Shown: positions 1 to 12,105, counted from the first letter of the stretch. The stretch is DNA of 64,000 bases from Rhinopithecus roxellana (GCF_007565055.1 NC_044554.1:139437463-139501462); one strand, 5' to 3'. Notes: generated by a model not told the origin, from the sequence alone. Numbers and translations are program-made.

Positions 1-539
1 AGTGAACCACAGGTATAAAAAGCATAATTTAGGAATTATTTAATTTTTCAGGTTCTACTCAGGTAGCAACTGTAATAACGAAAAATATCTACAAAAAATA
101 AAAGATTTAATAGGCTAAAGAGAGAAAAAACTACTACCAAGTACCTATACCTGTATGTGTTTTTTTCTCATAATATTCAATGTAGGTTATGTAGAAAAGC
201 TTTATTAAATTTAAAAAGGCAAACTAATTAGCAAAAAATGAGATAATTATCTGTCATTATTTGAAGCTAATTTCAATTTCTTTGTAGTGAATAATCCTTT
301 TCTGTGCTCTAGTGTTCAAGACAACTTATATGTCTATATTTCTATACAGGAAATAATTTTCTAATTTGCAGTGAAAGTTAAAGAGTAAGAAAATAATTAA
401 TGAGAACAATGCCTGTCAAAGATTGTGGTATGTGTGTATTACTGAAGCACTGGAAATATTACTGTGGCATATTATTTCTGTTGGAGTAATAATAGAATAA
501 CTGTCACACACTGTGTTCAGTATAAGTCAGACACTGGAT
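1..539. other. No recognised feature
   Basis: AT-rich sequence with no long open frame and no repeat family I can name. It may hold very old repeat remnants too diverged to see by eye. Confidence 0.5.
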
Positions 540-728
540 AAACACTTCTATATTATCAGTATTAACCCCAACAAAAGCATTTAACATGACATTATGACAC
601 CCAGAATACATATGGAGGAATTGAGAAACAGAGGTGAAACAACTTTCCTCCACATCACACAGCTAGTAAGTATAGGAACTGGAATTTGAACATGTTCTCA
701 TTCCAAGTAAATGCCCTTAATCACTACC
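540..728 (-). repeat. MIR SINE fragment
   Basis: On the plus strand this reads as the reverse complement of the MIR core: a 'GAGGAATTGAGAAACAGAGG' block followed by 'CACACAGCTAGTAAG' and a 'GGAATTTGAAC' block. These are the classic MIR landmarks (fraction-of-gradient style 'gaggaaactgaggc', 'cacagctagtaag', 'gattcgaac'). It is an ancient tRNA-derived SINE shared by all mammals, here strongly diverged. The ends are approximate. Confidence 0.75.
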
Positions 729-749
729 CTGTAGAAAGGAGATTCTAAA

Positions 750-1900
750 AGAATGAAATGATCAAACAAAAAATCTACACAGCAAAGGAAACAGCAGTGT
801 AAAGAAACAACATATAGATTGGGAGAAAATATTTGCAAGCCATACATATGATAAGGGGTTAATAACCAAAGTGTATAAGGAACTCAAACAACAGCAAGAA
901 AACACATAACCCAATTGAAAAATGAAGGGGTTTAAATAGATATTTCTCAAAAGAAGACATACAAATGGCTAAAAGAGAGATGAAAAATGTCACTACTCAT
1001 TAGGAAAATGCAAATTAAAATCTCAATAGGATATCATCTCTCACCTCTCAGAATGGTTATTATCAAAAGAGGAAACATTGGGGCTGAATGCAGAGAAAAG
1101 GAAACCCTTATACACTGTAGGCAAGTTTCTCAAAAAACTGAAAAATAGAGTAATCATCTGATCCAGCAATCCCTCTACTCAATATTTACCAATAGATTTT
1201 AAACTACTTTTGTTGAAGAAATATTTAGATTCCCATATTCATTGCAGCACCATTTACAATAGCCAAATTATAGAATCAACTCAACCGTCCAATCAACCTA
1301 AGTGTCCATCCAGATGAATGACTAAAGAAAATGATGTAATATATATGTATATAACACACACACACACAGAAACATTATACAGTCTTAAGGAAATACTGTC
1401 AGTTGTACGACATGGATGGAATTGAAAAGCCTTATTCTAAAAGAAAACCAACCATGGAAAGACAAATATTCCTACTTCCATGTAGAATCTAAAACAACCT
1501 CATAGAAAGAGAGAGTAGAATGGTAGTTGCAGAAGTTAAGGGTTGGGGAAAATTGGGACATGATGGTCAAAGGTAACAAAATCTCAGTTATAGGAAGAAG
1601 GGTTTTCTTTTTTTCTTTCTTTCTTTTTGTTTGTTTGTTTGTTTTTTTTGTTTGTTTGTTTTTTAGTTCTATTGCACAGAGTGGTGAATAGAGTTAATAA
1701 TATTGTATTAAAAATTTCCAAATTGCTGAGACAGCAAATTTCAAGTATTTTCACCACACAAAAAATAAGCATTTGAGGTGATGGATATATTGACTGGTTT
1801 CATTTGTTTATTACACATCACGTTCATAAATATAATATCACTTTGTACCCCATAGATATATACAAATATTAATTTACTATAAGATAAAATTTAAAAAGGA
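750..1900 (+). mobile_element. L1M LINE-1, 3' end of ORF2 and 3'UTR
   Basis: The plus strand follows the C-terminal part of LINE-1 ORF2: 'GGGAGAAAATATTTGCAA', 'TTCTCAAAAGAAGACATACA', then 'AGTGTCCATCCAGATGAATG' and a 3'UTR of the 'agagtagaatggtagtt' type typical of mammalian-wide L1M families. Stops and indels break the frame throughout, so it is a dead fossil. It contains a short (CA)n near 1,355 and a T/GTTT-rich patch at 1,607-1,663. The exact subfamily (L1MA/L1MB or similar) cannot be fixed by eye. Confidence 0.75.
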
Positions 1901-2329
1901 AACAGTATGAAATGAGGTCAGGTTGCAGTTTCCTAATGTCCTGAAAACTTGTTTAACAGAACTTGATTTTCTTGAAGCTTAATGACACAAAATGCCATAG
2001 CTTTTTACTCTTCACTTACTCCAAAAACCTATCTAATACTAACATGCTAAAATAAGTTAATAGTGTAGGTTGCTAGTATTAAATATTCATAAATGGAGTT
2101 TTGTGCTCAACTAGATGTAACTGAGAAGTCTGTTTCTACCTGAGTGAGGTTATCACAGAAGGGTTGCCAGATGTATTTTTTTAATATTTCTGTTATTTTG
2201 GCTGGCATCCCTACACGGCGCTAACATATCCTCCTCTGCATGTGAATGAAGTCCCTCAATTTCTGAGAGAAACGCATTATTTTTGTTCTATCAATTATGT
2301 TCTGAATTGTCATTTCCAATTGATGTTTT
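1901..2329. other. No recognised feature
   Basis: Between two oppositely oriented L1M fragments. AT-rich, no coding signal and no repeat I recognise. Confidence 0.45.
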
Positions 2330-3280
2330 ATTTGCTTTAAACAAATTTTAGTGAGGTATAATTTAAAAAAGGTTGCATATATTTAAAGTGTACAGTCTGC
2401 TATGTTTTGACATAAATACAGCCCATGTAATCATCAACACAATCAAATCAATGAACATCACTATCAAAAGAAGTTTCTTCATTCCCACTGCTAATTTCTC
2501 TCTATTATCCCCATCCACCTATTCTTGATGGTACACAGAAGACTGATCTACTTTCTGTCACTATAGATTAGTTTACACTTTCTAAAATTAATGGACCCAA
2601 GCCATTCATACCCTTTTGTCCAGCTCTTTTCATGAATTTTGCTTCATGTATAAATAGTTGATTCATTTTTATTGCTGCATTGTATTCCATATTTACCTAT
2701 TGATGAAAATTTAGATTATTAGCCCATTGTTTTACTATTACAAATAAACTGCTATAAATATTCTTATAAAAGTCTTTGTACCTATGGATGCATGCTTTCA
2801 TTTATCTCGGTAAACATGTAGGAGTAAAATATCTGGGTCATATGGTAGATTTATGTTTCACTGTAAAACATGACTGAATAATGTCTGTTTTCCCATGTCG
2901 ATGTACTACTTTGCATTCCTATCAGCAATTTTCAAGGGCTGAATTGCTCAGCATTCCCACCAACACTTGGTTTCATCACTGTTTTTATTTTAGACATGCT
3001 TATAGATATGAAGAAGTGTCCAAGGTGGTTTTACTTTGCGTTTTCCTAATGACTAGTGAGGTTGAACATCTTTTCTTGAGCTTATGTGATATCTTTGTAT
3101 CTTCCCTGGTGAACAATATGTTCAAATCTTTTGTTCATTTTATTATGCAGTGTTTGTTTTCTTATTATGAAGTTTTGATCACCTGTTATGTATTCTGAAT
3201 AAAGTCTTTATCAAGTATGTGATTTGCAACTATCTTCTCCTAGTCTCACTTGTCCTTTCATTCTATTAGCTGCTTCTAAC

Positions 3281-3628
3281 TGATATTGTTTGGCTGTGTC
3301 CCCACCCAAATCTCATCTTGAATTTCCACGTGTTGTGGGAGGGACCCAGTGGGAGGTAATTGAGTCATGGGGGCAAGTCTTTCCCATGTCATTCTCATGA
3401 TGGTGAATAAGTCTCATGAGATCTGATGTTTTTATAAAGAGGAGTTCTTGTACACAAACTCTCTCTCTTTGCCTGCTGCCATCCATGTAAGACATGACTT
3501 GCTCCTCCTTGCCTTCCACCATGATTGTGAGGCCCCCCCAGCCAAGTGGAACTGTTAAAACTCTTTCTTTTGTAAATTGCCCAGTCTTCGTTATGTCTGT
3601 ATCAGCAGCATGAAAATGAACTAATACA
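3281..3628 (+). mobile_element. MST-type MaLR solo LTR
   Basis: Starts TGATATTGTTTGGCTGTGTC and ends near CTAATACA, the usual limits of MST/THE1 LTRs of the ERVL-MaLR group. It contains the expected internal landmarks 'CCCACCCAAATCTCATCTTG', 'GGGAGGTAATTGAGTCATGG', 'CTCTCTCTTTGCCTGCTGCC' and a 3' 'TTTTGTAAATTGCCCAGTC' block. Flanking pentamers CTAAC (3,276-3,280) and CTAAT (3,629-3,633) look like a 5-bp target-site duplication with one change. No internal gag/pol follows, so it is a solo LTR, inserted into an old L1M. Confidence 0.85.
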
Positions 3629-4962
3629 CTAATGAAAAGAAAAATTTTTAAATTTTGTTGTAGCCCAATTCATCAAATTTTGTTTTATAGATTGTGGTTT
3701 TGGGATTGGCTGATAATCAAATAGATTTTCTGTTTGCTTCTATATATATATATTTTTTTTTTTTGGCTTTAGATTTTACACTTAGATCAATGAGTAATTT
3801 AATGAATTTTTGTACATTCTGTAAGGTATGAACCAAACCTTATTTTTAGACTTACAAAAATATAACTATTTCATAATAAATTTTACTGAGAAAAATTATT
3901 TCTTTTTTTCACCAAATTAGCTTTGAATATTTGATGAAAATCAATAGACTATATATGTGTTTGTTTATTTCTCAACACTGTATTCTGAGCTATTGATCAA
4001 CTTATCTATCTCCATGCTGACACTACAATGTTTTGAATATTGTAACTTTGAAATGTCTTCAAATTAAATATTTCAAGTTTTCCAAACCTACTTTGTTTTT
4101 CAAGATTGTTTTTTGCTATTTTAGGTCCATTTTATTTTCCTATTGATTTTACTATGAGTTCGTCAATATCCACAAAAAACCCTCCTGAGACTTGAATAAA
4201 AATCAGCTGAATTCATGTATCAATTTGGGGAGAAATGATATAAACAATATTTTGTCTTTCTATACACCAACACAGTATATCTCTTCATTTATTTTTCTTT
4301 ATATTCCCATCAATATTTTTTGTTTCAATATACAGCTTGCACCTTCACTCATATTTTCCTGAGGTATTTTAGATTTTCATGATACTGTTTCCCAATTTTA
4401 ATTTCCAATTCCTATTGCTAGTATGTAAAAATGCAATTAATTTTTATACGTTAATCTTATATCCTTCAACTTTGCTGAAAGTTGAAATGTATTTGCGTAA
4501 GTTGTTTTTTTTAAATAGATTCAAGCAGATTTTTTACAGAAATGATCATATTGCTGTAAAAATAAGACAGTTTTACTTTTCCTATCCAATTCAGATACTT
4601 TATTTATTTATTTTTTTTACTTGCCCATGACATGGGCTAGAAACTCCAGTGAAATATTGAACAGAGTGTGGAGAACAGATAATCTTGTCTTAGTCCTCAT
4701 GTTATGGGGCAAGCAATGAGTCTTTTGTCATTAAATATGATGATACCTGTAGGATTTTTGTTCATGTACCTTATCACATTGGGGAAGCTTCCAGTATTCT
4801 TAGTTTGCTGAGAGATTTTCTTGGAATTAATGTTGGATTAAAATTTATTCTGTTAATATGGAAGCTTCCATATTAACATTTTTGAATGTTAAAAAAAATT
4901 CCATACATTTTTGAATGTTTATCCAGTATTGTATTTTTATATTAAACTCCATGGTGTATTAA

Positions 4963-4964
<2 letters not shown>

Positions 4965-5012
<48 letters not shown>
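4965..5012 (+). repeat. (GT)n microsatellite
   Basis: About 24 perfect GT units in a row inside the old L1M element. Confidence 0.97.
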
Positions 5013-5020
<8 letters not shown>

Positions 5021-5520
5021 TTGCTAAAATATTTTTAGGAAATTCTGTATCACTGTTTTAGATACACAATGGTCTGAAGTTTTCTGTCCACATCTTTAAT
5101 CTTGGTATCAGAATATGGTCAGACTTATATAGTAAGTATAAACTAATCTCTTCCTAAATTTTCTGGAAAATTTTTTATATATTTGGTATTATTTATTCCC
5201 ATTAACATAATGGTTTAAATGTTTTGCATTTTTAATTCTTTTTTATGCTTTATTCTGGATTATTTCTATTGCTATATTTTCCAGATCATATTTTTTTTCT
5301 TCTGCAAAGTCTAATCTGCCTTTAATTCTATCCAGTGTATATATAATCAGAGATATTGTTGTTATTTCATCTTTATACATTTTTTAAAACTTTTTTATAT
5401 CTGTCACCTATATATTTTTTATATCTGTCACTCATTTATGTCATGTTGAATTTTATCCTGTGGGACACTTGCTAATTTTGTATTTCTTTAAATATACTTG
5501 AATTTTTTGAGGCAATGGGG

Positions 5521-5829
5521 TTGTTACTCAGAAATATTTTGTTCTTTCCCAATCTTTCTTTTTTAAAGGAAGAACCAGAAGGGCTTTTGGTTTAAGTTTG
5601 GTTTTTCCCTACTCTTCAGATAAGACATTTCTGAGTACTGCATTCAACATTCCCAAAATTTTCTTTTTTGATTGTCAGCTTCTAATACACATTCAATTAT
5701 GAGTACTGAAATTTGAATTTTATATAATTTTTATATCGTAAAATGCTATTCTTGTTTCCATTTTTACTAGTATTTTAAAATGTAAAAACTATTCTTAACT
5801 TAGGGGATATACAAAAGTAGACATTGAGG
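5521..5829. other. No recognised feature
   Basis: AT-rich DNA between a minus-strand L1M and the start of a plus-strand L1M. No clear repeat or coding signal. Confidence 0.4.
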
Positions 5830-7290
5830 ACTCCCAGTTCTAGGCAAAATATGTTTAACACATTCTTCCCTGTTTCTCCTTTAGCTAAGAAAAGCTAAAA
5901 ATCCTGGACATTATACATAAAACAAGTATAAGAAGACACTGAAAATTAGACAGAAGGCATAATACTAGCTAAATAACTCAAACCCAAGAAATGGCATGGT
6001 GGTTTCACAGGGTTTTTTTGGTTTTTGGTTTGTTTGTTTGTTTGTTGACCATATATACCCTGAACTGGGTATTCAAAAGACTAGCAAGTCAAAAACACCA
6101 GTAAGGGCTAGGTACAGTGGCTCATGACTGTAATTCCAGCACTTTGGGAGGCTAAGGTGGGCAGATCACCTGAGGTCAGGAGTTTGAGACCAGCCTGGGC
6201 AGCATGATGAAACCCTGTCTCTACTAAAAATACAAAAACTAGCTGGGCATGGTCACAGGCACCTGTAATCCCAGCTACTCAGGAAGCTGAGACAGGAGAA
6301 TATCTTTAACCTAGAAAGCAGAGGTTTCAGTGGGCTGAGATTGTACCATTGCACTCCAGCCTGAGCAACAGAGCAAGACCATCTAAAACAAACAAACAAA
6401 CAAACAAACAAAAAAAACCCAGCAATAAGAGAAAAACAAATAAGTCCCAAGAAATCCTGGTCTTTTGAGTCAATGCACAAGGAAAGAGGCAGTCTAGCAA
6501 TACATGATAAATTCTGTACTCTCGGCAACATCGTGGAAAATACTGCAGTCCTCAAACTCATCTCTGCTAGCAAAGGACAAATGGAGAACCTGGTCTTCCA
6601 AACTCCCCCAATTGTAATGAGACACACTTGCTGTTTGCAAAAGAGGTGTCAGAGAAGGCTGGTGGAGAGACAGGTCTTCTGTCCCTTCCTGAAAGTAATG
6701 AGGCCTCCTTAGTAGTGGAGACCATATAAAAACTAGTGATGAGTTACACACTCCTCTACAGAGTATCAATGGAGAGTAACTGGGGAAACCGGATTTTTAC
6801 TCCCATTGAGCATTAATGAGGCAATGGCATCTTTTTTTAACCGGGGTGATAACAGAAACATCCTGTTTGAACAGAGGATCCAGAATCTCATAACAAAATG
6901 CTCCAAATATCCCCAAGATACAATAAAAAATCATTCATTACACCAAAAATTAGAAAAATCACAACTTCTGTAAGAAACAACAATAAAATACAGCACCAGT
7001 AACATGGCATAGATTTTGGAATTATCTGACAAAGATTTTAGAGCAGCCATCATAAAAAGTCTTCAATAACCAATCAAATATTATTAAAACAGTTAAAAGA
7101 ATAGGAAGTCTCAGAAAAAAAATGCAAGATATACAGAAGAACCAACTAGAACTTTTAGAACTCAAAAACACAATAACCAAAATTAAAAACTCAGTGGAAA
7201 AGCTAAATAGCAGAATGAAGAAAACAAAAGAAAGACTTGGTGAATTTGAAGAGACAACAATAGAAGTTACTCAACCTAAACAATAAAGAT
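5830..7290 (+). mobile_element. L1M LINE-1, 5'UTR and ORF1 part
   Basis: Sequence such as 'AATCCTGGACATTATACATA' and, further on, 'AGGATCCAGAATCTCATAAC', 'GGAATTATCTGACAAAGATT', 'GCAGCCATCATAAAAAGTCT' and 'AACTCAGTGGAAAAGCTAAA' matches the leader and the coiled-coil ORF1 region of old mammalian L1M elements. An AluS at 6,106-6,417 interrupts it. The ORF1 frame is broken by stops. The 3' part of what may be the same insertion resumes at 7,590, so the ORF2 body between them seems to have been deleted. Confidence 0.6.
6106..6417 (+). mobile_element. Alu element (AluS-like)
   Basis: Full dimeric Alu: left arm from GGCTAGGTACAGTGGCTCA, A-rich centre 'CTACTAAAAATACAAAAACT', right arm ending 'TTGCACTCCAGCCTGAGCAA', and a (CAAA)n tail to 6,417. 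The flanks 'AAAACACCAGTAAG' on the left and a diverged 'AAAACCCAGCAATAAG' on the right may be the target-site duplication. The level of divergence suggests an AluS rather than AluY. It sits within an old L1M. Confidence 0.92.
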
Positions 7291-7589
7291 AAAATACAGT
7301 GGAGTATTGCTTACTTCTCTCTACTTTCTCAAATAGTTCTTCATCAAACTTAGTTTTGAAAATAAATATGAAGAGTAGTTCCCTGAAAGCAATTTCTTTT
7401 GTAGATTGCTGGAAAAACAGTCTCCTCTCGTCCACATATATCTACTTACATATATACACACAAACAAATATATACACACACCCAGCCCCATCCCACCGTA
7501 AAAACCTCAAAGAAACAGAAGATATTGATACTTTCATAAAAGGAGCTCGAACTGGGGAGGTGATTAAGACAAAATAATACTAAGACCTA
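7291..7589. other. Unassigned spacer with short (CA)n
   Basis: Lies between the ORF1-like and 3'-end pieces of an L1M. It contains a 92-codon plus-strand open frame (7,299-7,577) with no motif I recognise, and I do not treat it as a gene. Confidence 0.4.
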
Positions 7590-8390
7590 AATATGTGGAG
7601 GAAAGGGAACCCTTGCACACTTTTGTTGGTATTGTAAAGTAGTATATCCATTTGAGAAAACAGTATAAAATTTCCTTGAAAATCTAAAAATCGAACAACT
7701 GTATGAACCAGCAATTTCACTTCTGGCTATATATCCAAAGAAATTGAAATCAATATGCCAAAAAGATATCTGCACTTCTTTGTTTATTGCAGCACTATTC
7801 ACAATAGCCAAGATATTAAAATTACTGAAGTGCCCATGAATGGATGAATAGATTTGTAAAAATGTGGAATATATACACAATATAATATTATTCAGCTTTT
7901 AAAAAGCAGGATATTCTGTCAGTTGCAAGAACATGGGTCAACCTAGAGGATAACCTAATGAAATAAGCCAGGCACAAAGAGACAAATGCTGCATGATCTT
8001 GCTTATATGTAGAATCTAAAAAAGTCAAATTCACAGAAGTAGAGAGTAGAATGGTGGTTACCAGGGGCTGGGGGAGAGAGTTGGCAGGGAAAGGGGAAAT
8101 ACTGGTCAAAGAGTACAAAGTTTCACTTAGATAAGAGGAATGAAAGTCTAGGTGATCTATTGCACAGCATGGTTACCATAGTTAATAATAATAATGTATA
8201 TCTCAAAATAGCTAAATAAGTTGATTTTAAATATTCTCATCACAAAGAAATGATTGGTATTTGAGGTGATAGATGTGCTAATTAGCCTGATTTGATCATT
8301 TCACACTGTATGCATATATGGAAACATCATATTCTACCCCATAAATATATGCAATTATTATTTGTCAATTAAAAAATTTAAAAAACAAGA
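7590..8390 (+). mobile_element. L1M LINE-1, 3' end
   Basis: ORF2 C-terminal sequence ('AACCCTTGCACACTTTTGTT', 'GCAGCACTATTCACAATAGC') passes into the L1M 3'UTR landmark 'GTGGTTACCAGGGGCTGGGG' (about 8,055) and ends in an A-rich stretch near 8,390. The reading frame is broken. It has the same orientation as the L1M 5' piece at 5,830-7,290, and both may derive from one insertion. Confidence 0.8.
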
Positions 8391-9190
8391 ACAATTATGT
8401 CATGGCATGGGAATATGTGTTTGGAGAAGAAAGAAAGCATTATAAAGGGAACAAGGAGTGTTAAGAAGTAAAAAGGGAGGTAAAGAAAAAGAGGCCATAA
8501 ATAGGAGAGGACTTAAGCAAAGTGTGAAACTGACCCTCCTTGCCATTATTATTCTAAGATGTATTAGTTGTAGCTCTTTGTGTTCCTAATTGGTATCTAG
8601 TGTCCCCAAAACAGGGAAATAATTAATAACAATAAACATGTTATCTTTCTCAAGACCCAAGAAACATAAATTTAGAAACTTAATCAAAAGAATAGTAGGC
8701 CAGATATAATACTGACCTGGATTTATGACATCTGTTTCCTAGTCATAAAACATCAGGCACTAACTAATTATGTCACTTAACCAAGTACCTTTTTCTTGTA
8801 GGGTTGACATCCCTCAGCTGGGATTTAGAAGTTTCTTATAAATAGCAATGTTGACAAATCTATGTATCTATTGTGGTCTTTCAGAAATCAATTTTATGAT
8901 TGGAAGATAACAATAATTTTGTATGAGATTTCCAATGATAATTTTGTATGAGAGTTACTGGTTCAGTTGAAATTACACCATTATCATGACTAGCCCATTT
9001 TCCAAAAAAAAGGCTGAGCATAAATTTAGGTGTTGTCAATAAATATGGAACCTGCAGCATCATGATATGAAGAAAAAAAATACAAAGGGCAAAAATTTAT
9101 CTCCAATTACTCACAGTGATGGGGGTTAATCAAAGCCTACTCAGTGTTAGTTGAAGACTTGGAATTTATTTTTCAATGAAAAAAGTTATT
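8391..9190. other. No recognised feature
   Basis: Non-repetitive looking DNA. A short imperfect direct repeat near 8,920 and 8,945 ('TTTTGTATGAGA') is the only internal structure noticed. Confidence 0.5.
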
Positions 9191-9195
9191 AATAT

Positions 9196-9470
9196 GTGAA
9201 TTCAAATAACAATAGCTATCATTTGTCAAGCATTTATTATGAAGTGTTTTGCTAACTGTTTCACATGAATTATCTCATTTAATTCTCAAATAACTCTACG
9301 GGACATCTCCAATAATTTGTCCCATTTTTGGGTGAGGAAAGTGCAGGTTAGGAAAGTTAAATAGCATACCAAAAAATGTGCATCTGGAAAAGAGCAGAGC
9401 CATAGAAGAAATTTAAGTCAGCTGATTTTAGAATCTATGATCTTAACAATAGCATATATCCTTCCTAAGA
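9196..9470 (-). repeat. MIR SINE fragment
   Basis: Contains 'AATTATCTCATTTAATTCTC', 'TTTGGGTGAGGAAAGTGCAG' and 'AGAGCAGAGCC', which are degenerate forms of MIR landmarks read on the minus strand. Ends are approximate. Confidence 0.7.
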
Positions 9471-9898
9471 AAGTGTTCTCACTAGAATTTTGGTATTGTC
9501 ACTTTGAATAGAAAAGGTACTGTGGAACAAAAGGAAGATATCATCTCAGGTTTTTTAGGCAAATATGTCACTGAACTACTTGGAATCAAGCCAAACACTG
9601 CTCCAGAAATGATGTATTTATTAGGGTATTCAGAAGCCTCCCATTTGGTTCACCTTTTCAAACACTAATTCCACTTTTACCACAACTGCTATGGCCTGGA
9701 ACAAAGCTACTCATAGTACCACTTGAGGCAATCATTGTTTTCAATGCAAGAGCCCCCATTATATATAATGCATTGAACTAAATATACTTTAAAAAATAAA
9801 TAGAAGAACTCTTTTCCAGAAAGCAGATTATGATGAACAATGAGGAGCAAGGACTAAACACAGAGAGAGGGCTACACCCACAGCTGGGGAAGTAGAAT
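9471..9898. other. No recognised feature
   Basis: Single-copy looking sequence up to the target-site duplication of the L1 that follows. Confidence 0.4.
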
Positions 9899-10625
9899 AA
9901 GAAAAGGGGAAGGCAGTGTTCTCATTGTCTCACCTATGAGTGAGAACATGCGGTGTTTGTTTTTCTGTCCTTGTGATAGTTTGCTCAGAATGATGGTTTC
10001 CAGCTTAATCCATGTTCCAACAGAAGACATGAACTCATCCTTTTTTATGGCTGCATAGTATTCCATGGTGTATATGTGCCACATTTTCTTAATCCAGTCT
10101 GTCATTGATGGACATTTGGGTTGGTTCCAAGTCTTTGCTATTGTGAATAGTGCCACAATAAACATATGGGTGTGCATGTGCTTTATAGTAGCATGATTTA
10201 TAATCCTTTGGGTATATACCCAGTAATGGGATCACTGGGTCAAATGGTATTTCTAGTTCTAGATCCTTGTGGAATCGCCACACTGTCTTCCGGAATGGTT
10301 GAACTAGTTTACAGTCCCACCAACAGTGTAAACGTGTTCCTATTTCTCCACATCCTCTCCAGCACCTGTTGTTTCCTGACTTTTCAATGATCACCATTCT
10401 AACTAGTGTGAGATGGTGTATCACACTGGGGCCTGTCATGGGATGGGGGAGGGGAAAGGGATAGCCTTAGGAGAAATACCTAATGTAAATGATGAGTTAA
10501 TGGGTGCAGCACACCAACATGGCACATGTATACATATGTAACAAACCTGCACGTTGTGCACATGTACCCTAGAACTTAAAGTGTAATTAAAAAAGAAAAA
10601 GAAAGAAAAGAAAAGGGGAAGGCAG
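9899..10625 (+). mobile_element. Short L1PA insertion with 5' inversion, bounded by an 18-bp target-site duplication
   Basis: The same 18 bases, AAGAAAAGGGGAAGGCAG, occur at 9,899-9,916 and 10,608-10,625. Between them lies one L1 in two opposite pieces. 9,917 to about 10,418 is the minus-strand C-terminal part of ORF2. About 10,421-10,590 is plus-strand 3'UTR ('ACTGGGGCCTGTCATGGGAT', 'GGCACATGTATACATATGTA') ending in an A-rich tail. About 40 bases between the two halves are missing. This is the known signature of twin priming during target-primed reverse transcription. The 3'UTR has a single copy of the 'GAGTTAATGGGTGCAGC' unit, so it is an older lineage than the L1s at 41.5 and 51.9 kb. Confidence 0.93.
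9917..10418 (-). pseudogene. LINE-1 ORF2 C-terminal fragment (inverted half)
   Basis: Encodes the cysteine-rich tail of ORF2p: on the minus strand a 'CWRGCGEIGT' and a following 'WWDCKLVQP'-like stretch are visible, then 'IPLLGIYPKDYKS' and 'MWHIYTMEYYAAIKKDEF'. In the family this region follows the reverse transcriptase and contributes to RNA binding. Frame changes split it into at least two pieces and it lacks endonuclease and reverse transcriptase domains, so it cannot be functional. Confidence 0.9.
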
Positions 10626-11624
10626 GTGTACCCAAGATAAACTAAATGTGCATTGCAATTGAGCTCAGGGCCAGTCCAGTAAGGAACAAATCCATTATGA
10701 AAATCAAATACAAAGGCAAATTCAGTAAAAACTGCCAGTGTGTTTTTGGAACTATGATTTAAAAGAGGTTCGGAATTGATGTGTTGGATTCAGATATAAG
10801 CAACAAAAGAACATTGTGTGTGCTTTAGCTATGCAGCCACTTCTGATTTATTTCAAAAAAGCTTGCTGGAGAATATTGTGATGTTCTCTGACTGGCTTTG
10901 CAGTTATACCAGTCAGCAAGCCAAGAATAAAGACCACTTAAGTATTATTTAGAAATGAAATCACTACTAAAAAGGATATAGTTGTATGTTAAAGAGACAC
11001 CAAACCATTATGAGTCAACTAACTTAGCTCTAGGGTCAAGAATAAATGAATACAAATGTGAGACAATATTCTGGTAGATACAGTACTTTCACAGAGTCTT
11101 GTGTCTGAGAGTATGGAAAGGCCAATGAGGAGACAGTGAGCTATCAAACATCTGTCATAAATATATATCTAAGTAACATTAAGTTGCCTGATACTTGAAT
11201 ACATCAAGGGAAAGATAGCATTTTAGGGTCAATTAAACAAAAGCATATGTACTGTAATAGTTCAACACAAAGGAGAATGGATAGAGAACGAAAAACAGTC
11301 AAAGTGGTAAGCTTTATCAAAATAGAGTTTTTGACCTCGTAGAGATAAAGAGAGTTTAGAAATATGAATTGGCTTACCCACGCAAGTTAAAAAAAATTTA
11401 GAGAGGCAGAAAGAGTGGAAGAGGAAAAATGAATACAGACATCTATAACTTTTGTACATGAAAAATAGCATGTATGATGAAGAAAAAGGAAATAAAGGCA
11501 GATTTGATTCCCCAAATTTTCTTTACAAAAAGAGCAATAAAATTTTAATGATATTTTACTAAACATACTCTAAACTTAATTTCCAGTTCTTGAAATCATA
11601 TGTTTAAAGTTTAAGGAATCTTCC
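10626..11624. other. No recognised feature
   Basis: AT-rich sequence with no long open frame. Only simple A- and GA-rich patches are visible. Confidence 0.5.
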
Positions 11625-11697
11625 TGCATTAGTAAGGCTTCTGCAGAGAGAAACAACCAATAGCAGATAATAGATAAATGAATAGATACACATACAA

Positions 11698-11719
11698 ACA
11701 GACAGACAGATAGATAGAT

Positions 11720-11781
<62 letters not shown>
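11698..11781 (+). repeat. (GATA)n / (GACA)n microsatellite
   Basis: GACA units, then about 12 GATA units, then GACA again. It is at the position where MLT2 LTRs usually carry a T/A- or CA-rich tract, so it probably grew from that. Confidence 0.97.
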
Positions 11782-12062
11782 TAGAGATGTATTAAGGAAG
11801 TTGGCTCATATGGTATATGGAGGCTAAGAAGTCCCATAACAGGCTGTCTTCCAGCTGGAGAACCAGGAAAGGTGTTAGCATGGCTCAGTCCAAGTCTAAA
11901 AGCCTCAGAACAAGGGAAACTGATGATTTATCCTTCAGTCTGAGACTGAAGGTTTGAGAAACTGGGGGACCACCAGTAAACCCAGAGTCCAAAGGCCAAA
12001 GAATCTGGATTCTGATGTCCAAGGGCAAATGAAGAAGGATGTCCCAGCTAGAGGACAGAAGG

Positions 12063-12074
12063 GGAGAGAGAGAA

Positions 12075-12105
<31 letters not shown>
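12063..12105 (+). repeat. (GA)n purine tract
   Basis: Interrupted GA repeat inside the MLT2 LTR. Read on the other strand it is a CT tract. Confidence 0.95.

Larger units (their letters stand above)
2330..5520 (-). mobile_element. Old L1M LINE-1, minus strand, split by an MST LTR
   Basis: The left end matches the L1M 3'UTR in reverse complement ('TTAGTGAGGTATAATTTAAA', 'AAAGTGTACAGTCTGCTATG', 'TCTGTCACTATAGATTAGTTT'). Moving right, the reverse complement of ORF2 follows ('CTGGGTCATATGGTAGATTT', 'GCATTCCCACCAACACTTGG', 'TTTGCGTTTTCCTAATGACTA'). The element is interrupted by the LTR at 3,281-3,628 and by a (GT)n run near 4,965, and resumes on the other side with ORF2-like sequence to about 5,520. 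It is heavily decayed with no usable frame. Boundaries on the right are uncertain. Confidence 0.75.

Noticed and set aside
6253..6769. Overlapping open frames on both strands next to an Alu
   Set aside because: They run through Alu and old L1 5' sequence, and show no domain.
11604..11837. Frame with repeated Tyr-Leu-Ser-Ile
   Set aside because: It is a translation of the GATA microsatellite in an LTR.
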